Positions 1-11,194 of a stretch of 64,000 nucleotides of DNA are shown piece by piece. The translations under genes and the position numbers were made by a program. Position 1 is the first letter of the stretch, and every line of letters starts with the position of its first letter. The stretch comes from Linyphia triangularis (Eukaryota; Arthropoda; Arachnida; Araneae; Linyphiidae): the NCBI GenBank assembly GCA_963978545.1, contig OZ021729.1, positions 86,470,670 through 86,534,669 of the forward strand, in the 5' to 3' direction. The notes beneath the pieces are model-generated. The model worked only from the letters and a program-made list of their open reading frames with translations, did no database searches and was not told where the DNA came from.

Positions 1-150
1 TATGCGCATGCGCGATTTCGACAAAAATTTTAATGGTAGTCCTATAACTACCACCAGCCCACACGCTAAATTTGAACATCGTAGTTCAAGTTTTTCGGGA
101 GTTATGCTGACCACGTACACACAGAGACGCGAATTTTTTCTAGGCTACAT
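1..150 (+). repeat. Repeat K, copy 1 (interspersed, same family as 19020-19175)
   Basis: This segment matches the reverse complement of 19020-19175. Shared landmarks include GAACATCGTAG, TCGGGAG(T/C)TATGCTGACCACG and a trailing CACACAGA. It is cut by the window edge. The short translated ORF over it is not coding-like. The family is not identified; it could be the end of a larger transposon. Confidence 0.6.
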
Positions 151-463
151 TTTTGAAATCAGGATAATCCAAAACGTAGAAAAATGGGGAGAGGGGGGGG
201 GGGGTCGATTTTTTTTTAACCCTATATGAACATATGGATAGTTAAAAAAAATGTGTATATACCCAATGCAAAGATATGAGACATAAAAGAAAAAATGAAA
301 ATTTTCAGGAAATCCTGAGAAGAATTCAGAAATTTTTTCGAAGAATATTGATAGAAAGTACACTGAAGAGGCATAAAAACCAATACAGTCGTGTATATGC
401 AAATAACGAAGATATGCAACCAATCATCGTTACGCGATGTGACCGGAATTATCTATGTAGGTA
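151..463. other. AT-rich spacer with a 12-G run
   Basis: No gene or transposon end is visible. It contains an uninterrupted G run at 193-204 followed by a T run. The overlapping small ORFs on both strands are low complexity. Confidence 0.5.
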
Positions 464-883
464 GAGGGTGGCGGCAAAATTCAGAAAAAAAAGTCCCCTG
501 ACAATTCTCCGAGAGATTTCTAAAAAATTCCCCGATTTTACGGCAATTTTTTTTTCATGAAATTTCTACAATTTTTCCAGATGTGTAGACACCTTGATAA
601 AATAGAACATGTAAGCTAAAATGATAATAAGCCAATTTAAAAAAAAAAATAGTTTTGACGTTAATCAAAAGTTTAAATTATTCGTAACATTAAACTTCTA
701 ACAATTACCACCACAATTTTTCCGTGTAAATGGCGCCAAAATACGGGAAACGCACCTAAGACAGTAGAAAATTTCCCTGATTTTCGTGAAATTTTAAAAA
801 GTTCCTCGACATTTCCCCGATTTTTTCCAGAATCAGAAAGATCCCTGACATTTCCCTGATTTCCAGGTTCTGTAGCCACTCTG
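464..883 (+). mobile_element. Family A non-autonomous DNA element, copy A1
   Basis: The copy starts near AGAGGGTGGCGGCAAAATTC and ends TGTAGCCACTCTG. The internal landmarks of family A are present in order: repeated TTCCCTGA/TCCCTGAC words, AATAGAACATGTA, ACATTAAACTTCTAA and AAATGGCGCCAAAATACG. The flanks TATGT and TATAT may be a decayed 5-bp target duplication. It has no coding capacity. Minus-strand translation yields the repetitive GNQGNVR-type peptide, which is an artefact of the subterminal repeats. Confidence 0.8.
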
Positions 884-1102
884 TATATAAGACAGCAGGT
901 GTCTGGCAAAGTTGTTAGATCGATTCCAGCTGCTACAATGCCATGAATGTCAGTTATCAGGTAAAATTTTAAATCTCCGGAAAGATTTTGTCCGGAAAGA
1001 TTTTGAAAGAATAGGACCATCGACGACTAAAGAGAATTCTTAAACAAGATGGACATGCAACACTTCCACAAATTGCCGGGTGTTTCAGTGCTGGGATATC
1101 AG
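884..1102. other. Unassigned spacer
   Basis: I recognise nothing here. It separates A1 from the 247-bp hairpin and could be degraded retrotransposon sequence belonging to the RNase H relic downstream. Confidence 0.4.
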
Positions 1103-1349
1103 CTATACTAAACTTCAACTTAACTAGACATCACTTAGACGGTAGATCGTGACAGTGCTCATAGGTATTTAATCCATTTTGGCGGAGTGAAGACATAATT
1201 CTCGCCAAACCTTATAGCCTTTTGTTCTCTATAGGGTTGTGGTTTGGCGAACATTATGCTTTCACGCCGCCAAAATGGATTAAATACCTATGAGCACTGT
1301 CACGATCTACCGTCTAAGTGATGTCTAGTTAAGTTGAAGTTTAGTATAG
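1103..1349. mobile_element. 247-bp near-perfect hairpin (foldback or MITE)
   Basis: Arms 1103-1185 and 1267-1349 are exact reverse complements over about 83 bp, starting CTATACTAAACTTCAACTT. The inner part (to about 1211 and from about 1250) stays mostly complementary, leaving a loop of about 35 bases. The flanks TATCAG and TGTCAG could be a 6-bp target duplication with one mismatch. The low arm divergence suggests a young insertion, just upstream of the RNase H relic. Confidence 0.8.
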
Positions 1350-1356
1350 TGTCAGC

Positions 1357-2228
1357 ATGCGATCAGTTCCAAAGACCATCATTTACATGAGCTTCCGAAG
1401 CCAAAAGTCCATTTGTGTACCGTTGTTGACTACACGGCACAAGGCTTTACACATAAACGCCATTTACGCCATAAAAATTTACACAGACGGTAGTGGACTG
1501 GGAGACCTAGCTGGTAGTGGTGTCTTCATTGAAAAACCTTGGCAAAATCTTTCCATCTGTCTCCGTAACCCTGATTTCTCTTCAGTCTTTAAAGTGAATT
1601 AATCGCAATTGAACAGGGCATTGAAGCTATAATCAACGAGCGTGACTTTGGAGATCTCTGGATCCTTTCGGACAGTCGCAGCTCCCTTCAACATCTACAC
1701 AATTGGACTAAAGTTGGAGACAAAACAAGCATCTCCATCCTTCTTAAACTTCAACTTATTTCAAAGCGCCACGGCGTTCATTTTCAGTGGATCCCATCTC
1801 ACGTTGACATCTTTGGAAAAGAGCAAGCGGACCGCTTAGCTAAGGAGGGTTGCAGTCACTCAACACCTTCCTCTTCAGCTCTTTCATACTCAGAGCATCA
1901 TTCCAAAATCAAAAGTCATATCTCCAAAAAGTGGAAGACCCCTCCCTCTCATCACTGGTATGCAGCCAAGAAACCGGGCTCTTCACTTGTATCTATTGGT
2001 GATAGAGCGTCTCGAACGGCAATTTCCAGATTGGCAAGTGGACACACGAAGAGTCTCTTGTACTCTGAGGGTACAAAAACTTACCCTGTCTGCTCCAAAT
2101 GTGAAGCTCAGCAGGCCTCTGCCGAACATATCCTGGACTGCTTGGGTCTTTCCAAAGAGGACTTATACGCTACACCACTTCTTGTCATCGACTTTTTGAG
2201 GGTCAACAATTTGTTGGATCTTGTCTGA
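1357..2228 (+). pseudogene. Non-LTR retrotransposon ORF2 C-terminus: RNase H plus zinc knuckle, frameshifted
   Basis: The first part (1357-1602) contains the RNase H motif YTDGSG. A frame change near 1595 is needed to continue, and the frame from 1596 then stays open to the TGA at 2226-2228. In order it shows ELIAIEQG, WILSDSRSSL, FQWIPSHVDIFG and ADRLAKEG. The four RNase H acidic residues (D, E, D, D) are therefore all present but split across two frames. A C-terminal YPVCSKC...HILDCLGL segment is a CxxC-H-C knuckle typical of arthropod non-LTR ORF2 proteins that carry RNase H. Endonuclease and reverse transcriptase domains are missing, so this is a 5'-truncated dead copy. In the family, RNase H removes the RNA strand during target-primed reverse transcription. 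Clade is not resolved; I- or LOA-like groups are possible, and Jockey sensu stricto normally lacks RNase H. The similarity to spider elements is from memory. Confidence 0.85.
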
Positions 2229-2263
2229 CTTCGTCAGACAGGTGGAGGATAAGAAACAACAAC
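2229..2263 (+). other. 3' end and A/C-rich tail of the retrotransposon relic
   Basis: The stop codon is followed by CTTCGTCAGACAGGTGGAGG and a short AAGAAACAACAACA tail, as expected for the 3' terminus of a non-LTR element. The Tc1-like relic begins directly after it. Confidence 0.6.
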
Positions 2264-2935
2264 AGGCTTTACACATCACCTGGACCCTCTAATACCACCA
2301 TTGGACTGTTTCTGACTGGAAACAAGTGGCCTGATCTGATCAGTCTAGTTTTCAATTGAATCGAGAAGATGGACAAGCACGGGTATGTAGACAACCTCTT
2401 ATGAATCTATGGACCCTACATGTCTACAGGGGACTGTTCAAGCTAGTCGAGCTTTTGTGATGGTATGGGGCGTGTGTAGTTGGTGCGATGCGGGACCCCT
2501 GATACATCTAGAGTCGACTCTTGACAAGTGACAGGTACGTACGCATCCTGTCTGATCACTTACACCTATTCATGTCCATTGTATGACTTCATATATCTAT
2601 AAACGGGACGGGCTTGAACAATTCCACAATGCTAAACCCCACACGTCGAGAGTTGCTACAAACTGACTCCTGCAACACTTTTCTGACTTTGGCAGACATG
2701 AATATTATTGAGCATGTCTAGGATCCCTTTGCAACGTGCTATTCAGAAGGGACCTCCATAAACTCGCAGTCCTATGGATTTGTGGACTACCCTACAGGAT
2801 TATCTCCAGGATACATTCAGACATTATTCGAATCCATGCCACGTCGTGTTGTAGCACTTCTGCGCGCTCATGGGGGCCTTACACTATATTAGGAGGGTGT
2901 ACCAGTTTTCCTGGCTCTTCAATGTACAACATTTT
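2264..2935 (+). pseudogene. Tc1-like transposase, C-terminal half, decayed
   Basis: Translated across several frames, the segment gives the usual Tc1-like landmarks in order: HWTVSDWKQVA (before the first catalytic Asp), a WYGACV stretch (degenerate VMVWG), TSDRYVRILSDH, the fragment NIIEHV/EHV.D (end of the D34E block), TRSPMDLWTTLQD and, near the C-terminus, SMPRRVVALLRAHGG followed by a stop. The N-terminal HTH domains and left TIR are absent, and there are multiple stops and frameshifts. In living elements this is the DDE catalytic domain for TA-targeted cut-and-paste transposition. No right TIR is identified in the flanking sequence. Confidence 0.8.
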
Positions 2936-3408
2936 AATATGAGGAGAAAAAGTTTAATCGTCAAAAAGTATCTTTTTATATCACAATAATTTAAAATTTG
3001 TTTTGATGAAACTTTCACACAATGTTCAAACCACTCATAGAGGAAAATGTCAGCTTTATATATATCCAGGCTGAGGTTCCCCACAGTCGTTTTAATAAAG
3101 GTCACTTCACAAAATTCGAGCAAGTAATGTAGAAATTGTCACATTTGGCCAGCTATAACTGACGAACTAAAACAGATGATAATCATATAATAATGTAAAA
3201 ATAGGTCAGTGTTTAGCTTTTGCTATTGTTTAAGAAAATGATGCGTGCAGTATTTAATTCATAATACATATTTCAAAAATAGTAATCAAAGTAGGCGAAA
3301 AAATATGCATCTACACATTTTTTTAAGGTAGTTCAGACTCAAAATTCTAATATCTTTATTTTTAAAAAATATGTTTTTAAAATTTCTATACAATTCCGTA
3401 TTAAGCTT
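2936..3408. repeat. Repeat L, related inverted to 12930-13030
   Basis: The stretch 2990-3100 is homologous to the reverse complement of 12930-13030. Shared words include TTTTGATGAAA, TTTCACA.AATG.TCAAAC and CCAG.CTGAGG. The rest of the interval is AT-rich with no recognised content. This is a diverged interspersed repeat of unknown class. Confidence 0.5.
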
Positions 3409-4645
3409 CAGGGGTCAAAGTGACAAAATAAGAATATATAGGATTTTTTCAAAAAAAATATAGGACAATATAAAACATCAAATAACTGCACACAGTTGCT
3501 ACTGAACTTCAAAATTAACTCTTTATACATTTATATACTCGTTATATTGAATTTAAGAGAATAGAAAACACACCTTTAAAAAAAAGAAATCGCCTGATCC
3601 TGAATACGTGATCCGTTATTGCCTCAATATTCCATCCCTAAATCAAGTTTTATTACATTATTTGCAATCATGAGTCTTTTGCTTCCAGCATTTTTAACTG
3701 TTCCAATTTCTTTAAGTATTTTCTTTTTATCCCTGTTTGCAGTCTTTTGTTGATTCAGATTTACTGTTCAGTGTCGGCTGGATTGGCGGCGAAAAGTGGG
3801 AGATTTATCGCCGAATGTGGCGAACCTGGCACTTGGTTTTAAAGCAACCCTAGTGATCGTTTGGATTTGACAACACAACGTATTGACGTAATTTTCAATT
3901 TTGGCGACTTTTATGTAAAAATCGTGGCGAATATTCCGAATCTGGTACGAATTCTGCGCCAAGGCGATTTTCGCAAAAAAATGGCAGCCCTGCCATTTTT
4001 AAGAGCAAGATAACTAACTGCCTATGGTTGCCATAATTTGGAGCGGTTTGATGTAAACAATTCGTAGCGCAGAATCCGGAATAAAAAAATCGCCATTCGA
4101 CATCATACAGTAAATCTTAACCCTTTTGTTTCCTTCATCAATTATTGACTGAGCACTCAAAATGTTCTTTAGTAGTCCTTTAAATTAATCCCAAGTTGTT
4201 TTTATTCGTTTTTCCCGAGTCAGAGTTTTGTTGTTGCATCTCTCTCAGCATTATGGCCAATTAATTTATTACGTTGGTGGAGAAATCGGATCAGAAATTC
4301 AAGACCGATTGTTATGGAAATGTTCACATGTTTACAACTCCCGCCGGTCCAGTAGAGTTGAGTTGTAGGTTATGCAGCACGTGACGTCACAAGAGATGAA
4401 ACGCCGCGCCGCCGTTACAAACATCGTTTTTGTCAGGTCTTTTTCTCCTACGATCGCGCCAAAGAATCCGAAATATTAATAAAATGGCAATGAACGGCGC
4501 CGTTATTACGAATTCGAAGAAAATATAGATCGAATCAATGTAGAAATATAGGATATATAGGACAATTGTAAAATATAGGACAATATAGGACGTTTTTACC
4601 GATTTTTAAAAAAATATAGGATTTATAGGACGTCTGCGACCCCTG
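3409..4645. mobile_element. Element J: 1.24-kb CAGGGGTC element with 6-bp target duplication
   Basis: It begins CAGGGGTCAAAG and ends GCGACCCCTG, so the outer 8 bases are inverted. It is flanked by identical AAGCTT hexamers (3403-3408 and 4646-4651). Near both ends the words ATATAGGA and ATATAGGACAATAT recur as subterminal direct repeats. The GC-richer centre (about 3775-4440, many GGCG words) may hold a further nested insertion. No transposase reading frame is visible, so it is non-autonomous. The ends resemble family B. Confidence 0.75.
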
Positions 4646-5399
4646 AAGCTTTGAAACTGAAATAATTACTTTAAATGTTCATGTTAAAAAAATGTAATAA
4701 TTTTTTTTTAAATTTTGCCATATTTTAAATTTTATATATTTTAAAAAAAGCTTTTTTCTCCATGATATTTTGTGCAAAAACTACATAAATCCCATGGTAT
4801 CCTAAGCTCCAAAACTTAAAAAAAAAGTAAAACAAAAATTCCCAATTTTGAAAGCAAATTACAGAAATTTATACGAAAAATAATCATGGAAAGTTTCATA
4901 TATCTATAAAGAGTAGTTTTTATTAGGTTATATTCTTAACATTAAAAAAAAAGCCATCGATGAGGAAAACAGCTGTGAAGTTTCAAGATAGACGTCCGAG
5001 AAACAGTTATAATGTAACAACAAAATAAATATTTCAAGTTCTACTTAAGATATAAGCAAACTTTTCATATTTAATTCACAATATTATCAAATCAGAAGGG
5101 GAAAAAATTGCATTTTGGAGCAGTTCAACTTTCGAAATTGCTGTGAAAATCATCATACTTACGTTATACATCATATTTGTGAACTAAGAAAGCTGATTCC
5201 ATGTTTAACTTTTGCTATTTTTTAAGGAAAATTAGCCCATAATATTCCGTGAATGATGCATGGTTCATAGGTCTCCAAGTAGCAAAAATATCCCGCAATT
5301 ACGAATTATACCAAAAATTACTCAAATAATAAATCAATATTAAAAATTTGAAATACTAATAACTGGCCAGTTGGTAAATGAATGACTTGTCACTGAATA
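4646..5399. other. AT-rich unassigned stretch
   Basis: Very AT-rich with short A and T runs. The segment around 5190-5300 shares words with 3210-3290 (TTT.GCTATT.TTTAAG), so part may be another copy of repeat L. No gene is supported. Confidence 0.4.
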
Positions 5400-5640
5400 A
5401 TGTATTATCTCATAAGTGATAGATTACGTCTTGCGCGCTCCGGCGCTTTAAAGAAATTTTCCCTCAAGATCGGACAAAACATTTTCGCTTATAAGGGACG
5501 TGTTTCTCAACATAATGTACTGAAATTTTGGTATCTAGGGAAACGCAGTATTCTAAATCGAATAAAAAAAAAAAAAAGTTGGGGCTCGTATTGAAATTTT
5601 TAAAGATAGAGTTATATTTACTAAGTGTACAGCCCCCCTA
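5400..5640 (-). repeat. Repeat M, segment 1 (inverted relative to 7010-7230)
   Basis: This segment is the reverse complement of 7010-7230. Shared landmarks include GACGTGTTTCTCAACATAAT, TTCTAAATCGAAT and CAGCCCCCTAAGAAA. A same-orientation relative lies at 40895-41215. The 64-aa ORF over it has no recognisable domain. Confidence 0.65.
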
Positions 5641-6096
5641 AGAAAAAACTTTTGCACCAGTGTTGAGTCAGTGTTAAAAAAGCTAATCACTCTTTAATAA
5701 TAAAGAAATATTTGAAGAAAGAATAAGTCAATAATAATAAATTAAATTATCAAAAATAAAATGTTTTGATACCCACAAAGCAAAACAGAAGAAAAAATAC
5801 GAGGGGAGGGGGGGGGGGGGAGAATGTAAACACAAGATAATTAAAACTGTTCATTTTAGTTCTCATATGAAATTTTGTTTTCACTTATGAGACCTCACTC
5901 GTGTGATGTCACCAAATTTGGAGTTCAGAAATGTTTTCATTGGCCGCGAACTGAAAAACTTTTTTGAACAGTGACCGTTGTCTCTGTCAAAACGTAAATA
6001 AAAACATTGATGAATTTTCCGATAATCAGAATAGCGATCATGGGGTTTATGACGTCACAGTTAAGTGATTTTACTTATAATATTTAGAAATCCGCG
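5641..6096. other. AT-rich spacer with a G run
   Basis: Contains a 13-G run at 5808-5820. The sequence around 5930-6060 looks less AT-rich, but I recognise nothing in it. Confidence 0.4.
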
Positions 6097-6151
6097 AAAT
6101 TCACTGTATTTCCATGACTTATACCATAAGTCATGGAAATACAGTGAATTT
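6097..6151. repeat. Perfect 26-bp-arm hairpin with 3-base loop
   Basis: Arms 6097-6122 and 6126-6151 are exact reverse complements (AAATTCACTGTATTTCCATG...) around the loop ACC. The sequence after it ends GGAAACCCTG at about 6231, which resembles the CCCTG end of the CAGGG-type elements, so the hairpin may be the interior of a decayed element. Confidence 0.85.
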
Positions 6152-6379
6152 TGCTCAAAATCATGACTTTTCCACGACACAATTTACCTAGTGTCCAAAT
6201 TCCTGACTTTCCATATGCGAGGAAACCCTGTAAATAAGTACATTACTAATGATAAGCATTATTAATGATAAACAGTACTTCTAAGCAATTTTTTATGATA
6301 AGATTGTAAATTTTCTAAAATTGCTAGATGCACAGCCATGCACCAGGGACTACTGCTAGCATTCATACATTGCACGCAA
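6152..6379. other. Short unassigned stretch
   Basis: AT-rich; contains a GGAAACCCTG motif near 6231 that could be a lone DNA-element terminus. Otherwise nothing is recognised. Confidence 0.35.
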
Positions 6380-7230
6380 AATTCATTATGGGCCATTCCA
6401 TGTCAAATCAACGCAGCTCCCAAACCACTCTTTCAGATTTTAATAAAATTTTGCTCACTTGTTGGATTTACAAAGAAAAGAGAAAATTATCAATATTAGG
6501 TTTAAATATAGTTTGGTGTTTGAAATACGGTACTTCATAAATAAGCTAAAAGAGCAAAATTTCGCATTTCTTGCTTTACAAATTTGAACTTAGTTGTGTC
6601 TTTATTTATCATAACATGGCTTTTGAGGTTAAAAAAAAAGGTGAAAATTTGGGCTTTCTTATGATGTATCATTTGCCTCTATTTTCAAAAAATTTCTCTT
6701 TAAGGTCAAATAACTTGACCTTTTGATATCTCAAAAAGAGTTTTTATGTTATTTTTATATATACATTGATTTCGCTACAAAAATGTGTTGGTCACATTTT
6801 GGGACAACAATGGGATGCCAAGTTATAAATTTAACTTCGCGCAATAATCGCCTTTGGGTGCGAATTTGAAGATTCTCATACTCGCGACACTTATACAAAT
6901 GTAGTACGCAAGAAGAAGTTATAGTTATTTCTTCGGTTCTAATTATCGTACAATCTTGCGGTTTGCACCAAACTGTTTTGTTTAAGATTTGCCATCTGGT
7001 ACAAAATTTCTTTCTTAGGGGGCTGTGTACTCGGTAAATTTAACTCGTATCTTTTAAAATCTCAACACGAACCCCTATTTTTTTGTTTTCATTTGATTTA
7101 GAATACCTCGTTTACTCTAGATATCAAGTTTAAGTTCATTATGTTGAGAAACACGTCACTTATGAACGAAAATGTTTAAGACGATTTTGAGGGCTAATTT
7201 CTCTATCGCCGTGAAGAATCGAACGTTTTG
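6380..7230 (+). repeat. Repeat M, main copy (inverted partners at 5400-5640 and 10536-11045)
   Basis: The left part (about 6380-6890) is the reverse complement of 10536-11045, sharing CATTCCAT.T.AAATCAAC, GCTCACTT.TTGGATT and the TTCGCACCCAAAGGC block. The right part (7010-7230) is the reverse complement of 5400-5640. The layout suggests one or more decayed transposons with very long terminal inverted repeats. No transposase is visible. Confidence 0.65.
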
Positions 7231-7454
7231 CAAGTGAGCTTTTTTTTATAGTTTTACTATCGAGAACCAAAGTCAAAATGGAATGACGACCATGATAATT
7301 CTAATGGAGAAGGGGGGGTGAGAGGAAAAACATAGATGTTTTTATTTAAAAAATTTTAAAACTTGTTTTATTAATTAATAATTATTAAAAAACTGTTCAA
7401 TACAAAAGTTGTGTTATTTATGTTTGGTTTGGTTTCAAGGTAAGCAATGTTACT

Positions 7455-7768
7455 GAATTTTCAAGGTTTCCCAGATGTGCAAGACATCCTGATTAAATAG
7501 AACATGCATGCTAAAGAGATAACATGCCTATTTTTTTTTTTAAATAGTTTTGGTAGTAGTGAAAAGTTTAAATTATACCGTAACAGAAAATTTCTAACGA
7601 TTACCACCACATATCTCCGAGTAAATGGAGCCGAATGAACGGAAAAACATGCTTCAAAATTTCCCTGAATTTCGTGAAATTAAATAAAATTCCCTGACAT
7701 TTTATTTTATTTCTGTATCAGAAAGCCCCTTGGTATTTCCTATATTTCCAGATTCTGTTGCCACTTTG
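7455..7768 (+). mobile_element. Family A element, copy A2, 5'-truncated
   Basis: It starts inside family A (CCAGATGTGCAAGACATCCTG, AATAGAACATGCATGCTAAA) and ends GTTGCCACTTTG. The first part of the consensus and the 5' terminus are missing. It is more diverged than the copies with recognisable target duplications. Confidence 0.7.
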
Positions 7769-8410
7769 GAAAAGGACGATATTAAAAAAAAAACTCTCGG
7801 AAAGAATAAAAAAATAAGAAGTTGGAAGGTGTGCTTTTTTTCCAATTTTAAATATACAATGAAATTTCTCACACTATATAATAGTTAAATTTCAAATATT
7901 TGGGAAGTAATTCATATTTGTCACAGATTAAACAATGCAAATGTGCCATTAAATAAGTTTCTTCCGATTATATACCTTATAAGAAAACATTTAAACGTTT
8001 TTACATTTAATGATCGACATCGTATTCGATCCGCATTTGTTTTAGTTTTCTGTACGCATGCGCAGAACCTTCAAACACCGAGGTGGTCACATGATTGCAA
8101 TAACCAATCGTAGAAGTTCAGTGCCATTTGCAACCTAATCATAATCGAAGTATATCCCAGTCGCCAAGCGCTTGTGAAGTAATCTGCGAGGAAAGGACAG
8201 CGAAGAGGGAAATATTTTGTCCAGACACATGAGAAAGTCAACTTTTCGCAAGGAAAACTGATCCAGATCGGAAAAACTCGGATCAACGAAACAGAGAAAG
8301 AATAAAGGGAATGTTTACATAAAATGCAAAAGGGAGGAAAAATCTCATCCCTGTAAAAGCTAATCTCGACCATATCTCAATGATGATACTATCAATAGAA
8401 AAAACTACAG
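7769..8410. other. Unassigned stretch
   Basis: No repeat partner or gene recognised. A 100-codon minus-strand ORF at 8071-8373 has no motif I know and no clear splice context. Confidence 0.4.
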
Positions 8411-8412
8411 TA

Positions 8413-9677
8413 CCGTAAAATGGGGTGAATCGGAACACTTTTCAACTTTCAAAGTAAAAATCGGTTGTAATAAGATTGTTAAGGAACATATTTTTGACAT
8501 TGAAACTTGGGTCTTACCTTTTTCTTTGAGGATCAACCCAAAACATTTTGAAAAAACTAGGACTTTAATTTATTTTGAATTTTTTCATGGTGTTCCGATT
8601 CACCCCTTTCTGGGGGAATCGGAACACTAGTTACATTTATGTCTGATCTTATTTAAATGTTTACAGAGTGACAAAAAAACAAATAAGGCATTGTGGTAAA
8701 TAGGAACAAAAAATTATCATAAAAAAATTATTTAATATGACGGATAAAATTTGTGTTTGTCAATTATTGTCAAAACTAATCATATGTTTGAAAACGTATC
8801 AACTCTTCTCCTATAACTCATCCAAATAGTCTTTAAAATTAATAATATTTTTTAATCTACTTGTATTTCATGTTTGCGTGCCGTATGACTGCAAATTCCT
8901 TAAAATATCTTGTGAAAGGAGAAAAGCATCCTCATTTGTTTCAGAAAATCTCTTCATTCAAGGGTGCTTTTTGTAAAACACAATTATATAGCAATAACTT
9001 TGTGTGTGTAAAACTTTGCTCACATAATCTTCATACATTTTTCCATATAACTGAAAGATAACGAAGTCATTTAGAGAAAAAAACACTGGAACAAACGGGT
9101 TTTCTGCCATGCGGAAACTAGGCTCCTCTTCTGACATTTATTCAAGCCGGCAATCTTGATTACTGTCTTGAAGGGAGTAATTAGACTTTTCTTCAGTCGT
9201 TGAATCTTATGTGGAAAATAATCTTGCCAAAAACAGCTTTTTAGTATCACTTTTCACGTGTTCCGATTCACCCCGCAAATCTCGAAATCGAGACGAAGCA
9301 AAACATAAAAATTCGTAAAATAAAAAGTTTTTAAAACCAAGTTAAATTAAGTATGGCATGTTGTTGTGGATGTTTGTACTTATCTAAAAATATGTTATTT
9401 AAGTCTATAACTGGTACATGTTATTAATTACGGGATAAGTTTTGGAGAGGTTAAAACTCATTGGATTGTATGCACGCTGTTTAAAAAAAAAATTTAAAAA
9501 AGGGTCAGTGTTAAAAAACCCTCAAATTTTTTTTCAAGATTCCAAACATGTTAGCCAAATAAAAAAATATATATAATTACTAAAATTGCTTTATTTGTGT
9601 AAAATAATAATTGCTTTGTAATTTCATGAAGTTTCGTTCCGATTCACCCCGCTGTTCCTATTCACCCCATTTTACGG
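8413..9677. mobile_element. Element O: TA-flanked 1.27-kb DNA element
   Basis: The left end CCGTAAAATGGGGTGAA is an exact reverse complement of the right end TTCACCCCATTTTACGG. TA dinucleotides flank it (8411-8412 and 9678-9679), as in Tc1/mariner-type insertions. The word GTTCCGATTCACCCC or its complement recurs at the left end, around 8592-8630 (as an internal inverted pair), around 9261 and around 9636. The AT-rich middle has no transposase frame, so this is non-autonomous. Confidence 0.85.
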
Positions 9678-9679
9678 TA

Positions 9680-10004
9680 AGCACAGACAAATTATTCTAA
9701 TTTTTTGTAACGTTTTTTTAAAAAGGAATTCTCAAAATTCTAATCATGCTCAGGTTTTGTTTTATAAGAAAAATATTTAGATACTTTATGTACGATAGGC
9801 AGACACAAATAACAAATTTTAGCCAATAATTAAAGTTAAAATTTTTCTTTTTATAATATAGTTATAAGGGAATTGTAAAACGTGAATATATACATGGCAA
9901 GAGTGGACTACAGTTCCGATTTAAATTTATATGTTTCCTAGTCACCATTTAATTCATTACAAAACTACACAATTTGAATTTATTTCCCTGACTATTCTTT
10001 TGTA
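9680..10004. other. Unassigned AT-rich stretch
   Basis: Nothing recognised. Confidence 0.4.
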
Positions 10005-10130
10005 TTAGGTATCGCGAGTATGAGAATCTTCAATTCGTACCTAAAGATGATTATTCGACAAAGTTATGGATAACTGCTTGTATTTAAATTTATTACTTGG
10101 CATCCCATTGTCCAAATAAGAACAACAGAT
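10005..10130 (-). repeat. Repeat M, short copy
   Basis: The words TCGCGAGTATGAGAATCTTC, TTCG.ACC.AAAG and CTTGGCATCCCATTG are the reverse complement of about 6780-6890. It is a fragment. Confidence 0.6.
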
Positions 10131-10535
10131 TTTTCTATACAATTCAAATACTTACCATATATTTTCTAAATTCCTTGAATTTCGGACAATTGCTACAGTC
10201 CCACAGGTAACACATTGTTTGAAGAGGATTACCAACAATTGTAGACATAAAGGTTTCATCGTAATTTAATGGTGTTTTATTGCTTTACTTAACTCCTTCA
10301 AATGGCATCTTATCAGCATTAGTTTCATAAATATGATAAACACAGACAGAATTTTTTCCGCTTATCCATATCAAAATGTTTCTTTTTTCGAGCAGACTTG
10401 GAAATCCTGTTTTAAAATCGGGAATCTCGCCCAGTCATTTAACCAACGAAACAAGAAGAAATACCACACCATACAACTTATTTAGAAATATATACAATTC
10501 AATTCGCAATCCATTCCCTGTACACTCTTTTGTAT
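10131..10535. other. Unassigned stretch between two repeat M pieces
   Basis: No gene or repeat end is recognised. The 73-aa ORF at 10376-10597 runs into repeat M and is probably spurious. Confidence 0.35.
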
Positions 10536-11045
10536 TAGGCATCGCGAATATAGTAATCGTCAGTTCGCACCCAAAGGCTATTATTATGCGAAGTTAAATA
10601 AAGGTTTGCTTTTAATTTTATAACTTGGCATCCCGTTGCGGTTCCAAAAAATTAAACTAACAGATTTTCGCAGAGAATTAATGCCGGAAAATATATATAT
10701 AATAATAAAAAATAAAACACTTTTTGAGATATCAAATCTCAAATTGTTTGCCCCAAAAATTGAAATCTTTAAAAATAGATGCCGTAAGAAAGCCAAACTC
10801 TTCACCTTTCTGTTGACATCAGCAATATTATATGACACTACGGGACAAAGTTATCTGTAAAGCAATAAATTCGAAATTTTGCTCTTTTGGCCCATTTTTG
10901 AAGCTCCTAATGATGTTCAAACCTAATATTGGAAATTTTTTCTTTTCTCAATGAATCCAATAAGTGAGCAGAATTTTATTGAATTCTGCAATCATAGGGT
11001 TGAAAATGCCATTTTTTTGTGTTGATTTAATATGGAATGACCCTA
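10536..11045 (-). repeat. Repeat M, copy inverted relative to 6380-6890
   Basis: It contains ATCGCGAATATAG, TTCGCACCCAAAGGC, CTTGGCATCCCGTTG, AAAATTTTGCTCTTT-type words and GTTGATTTAATATGGAATGA, all matching the reverse complement of 6380-6890. Together the two arms bracket about 3.6 kb that includes A2 and element O. Confidence 0.65.
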
Positions 11046-11194
11046 AACTTCGAAATTTTTTTTTTTTTGCTTCCTTTTTGGATTAACTTCTAAATAAAAC
11101 TTTGAATATTGAAATGCATGATTTTGAAGTGTGCAACATTCAAAAATAGATTACCCATTTTCATATAAATGCTTAAAACCAATTGGCCAATTAA

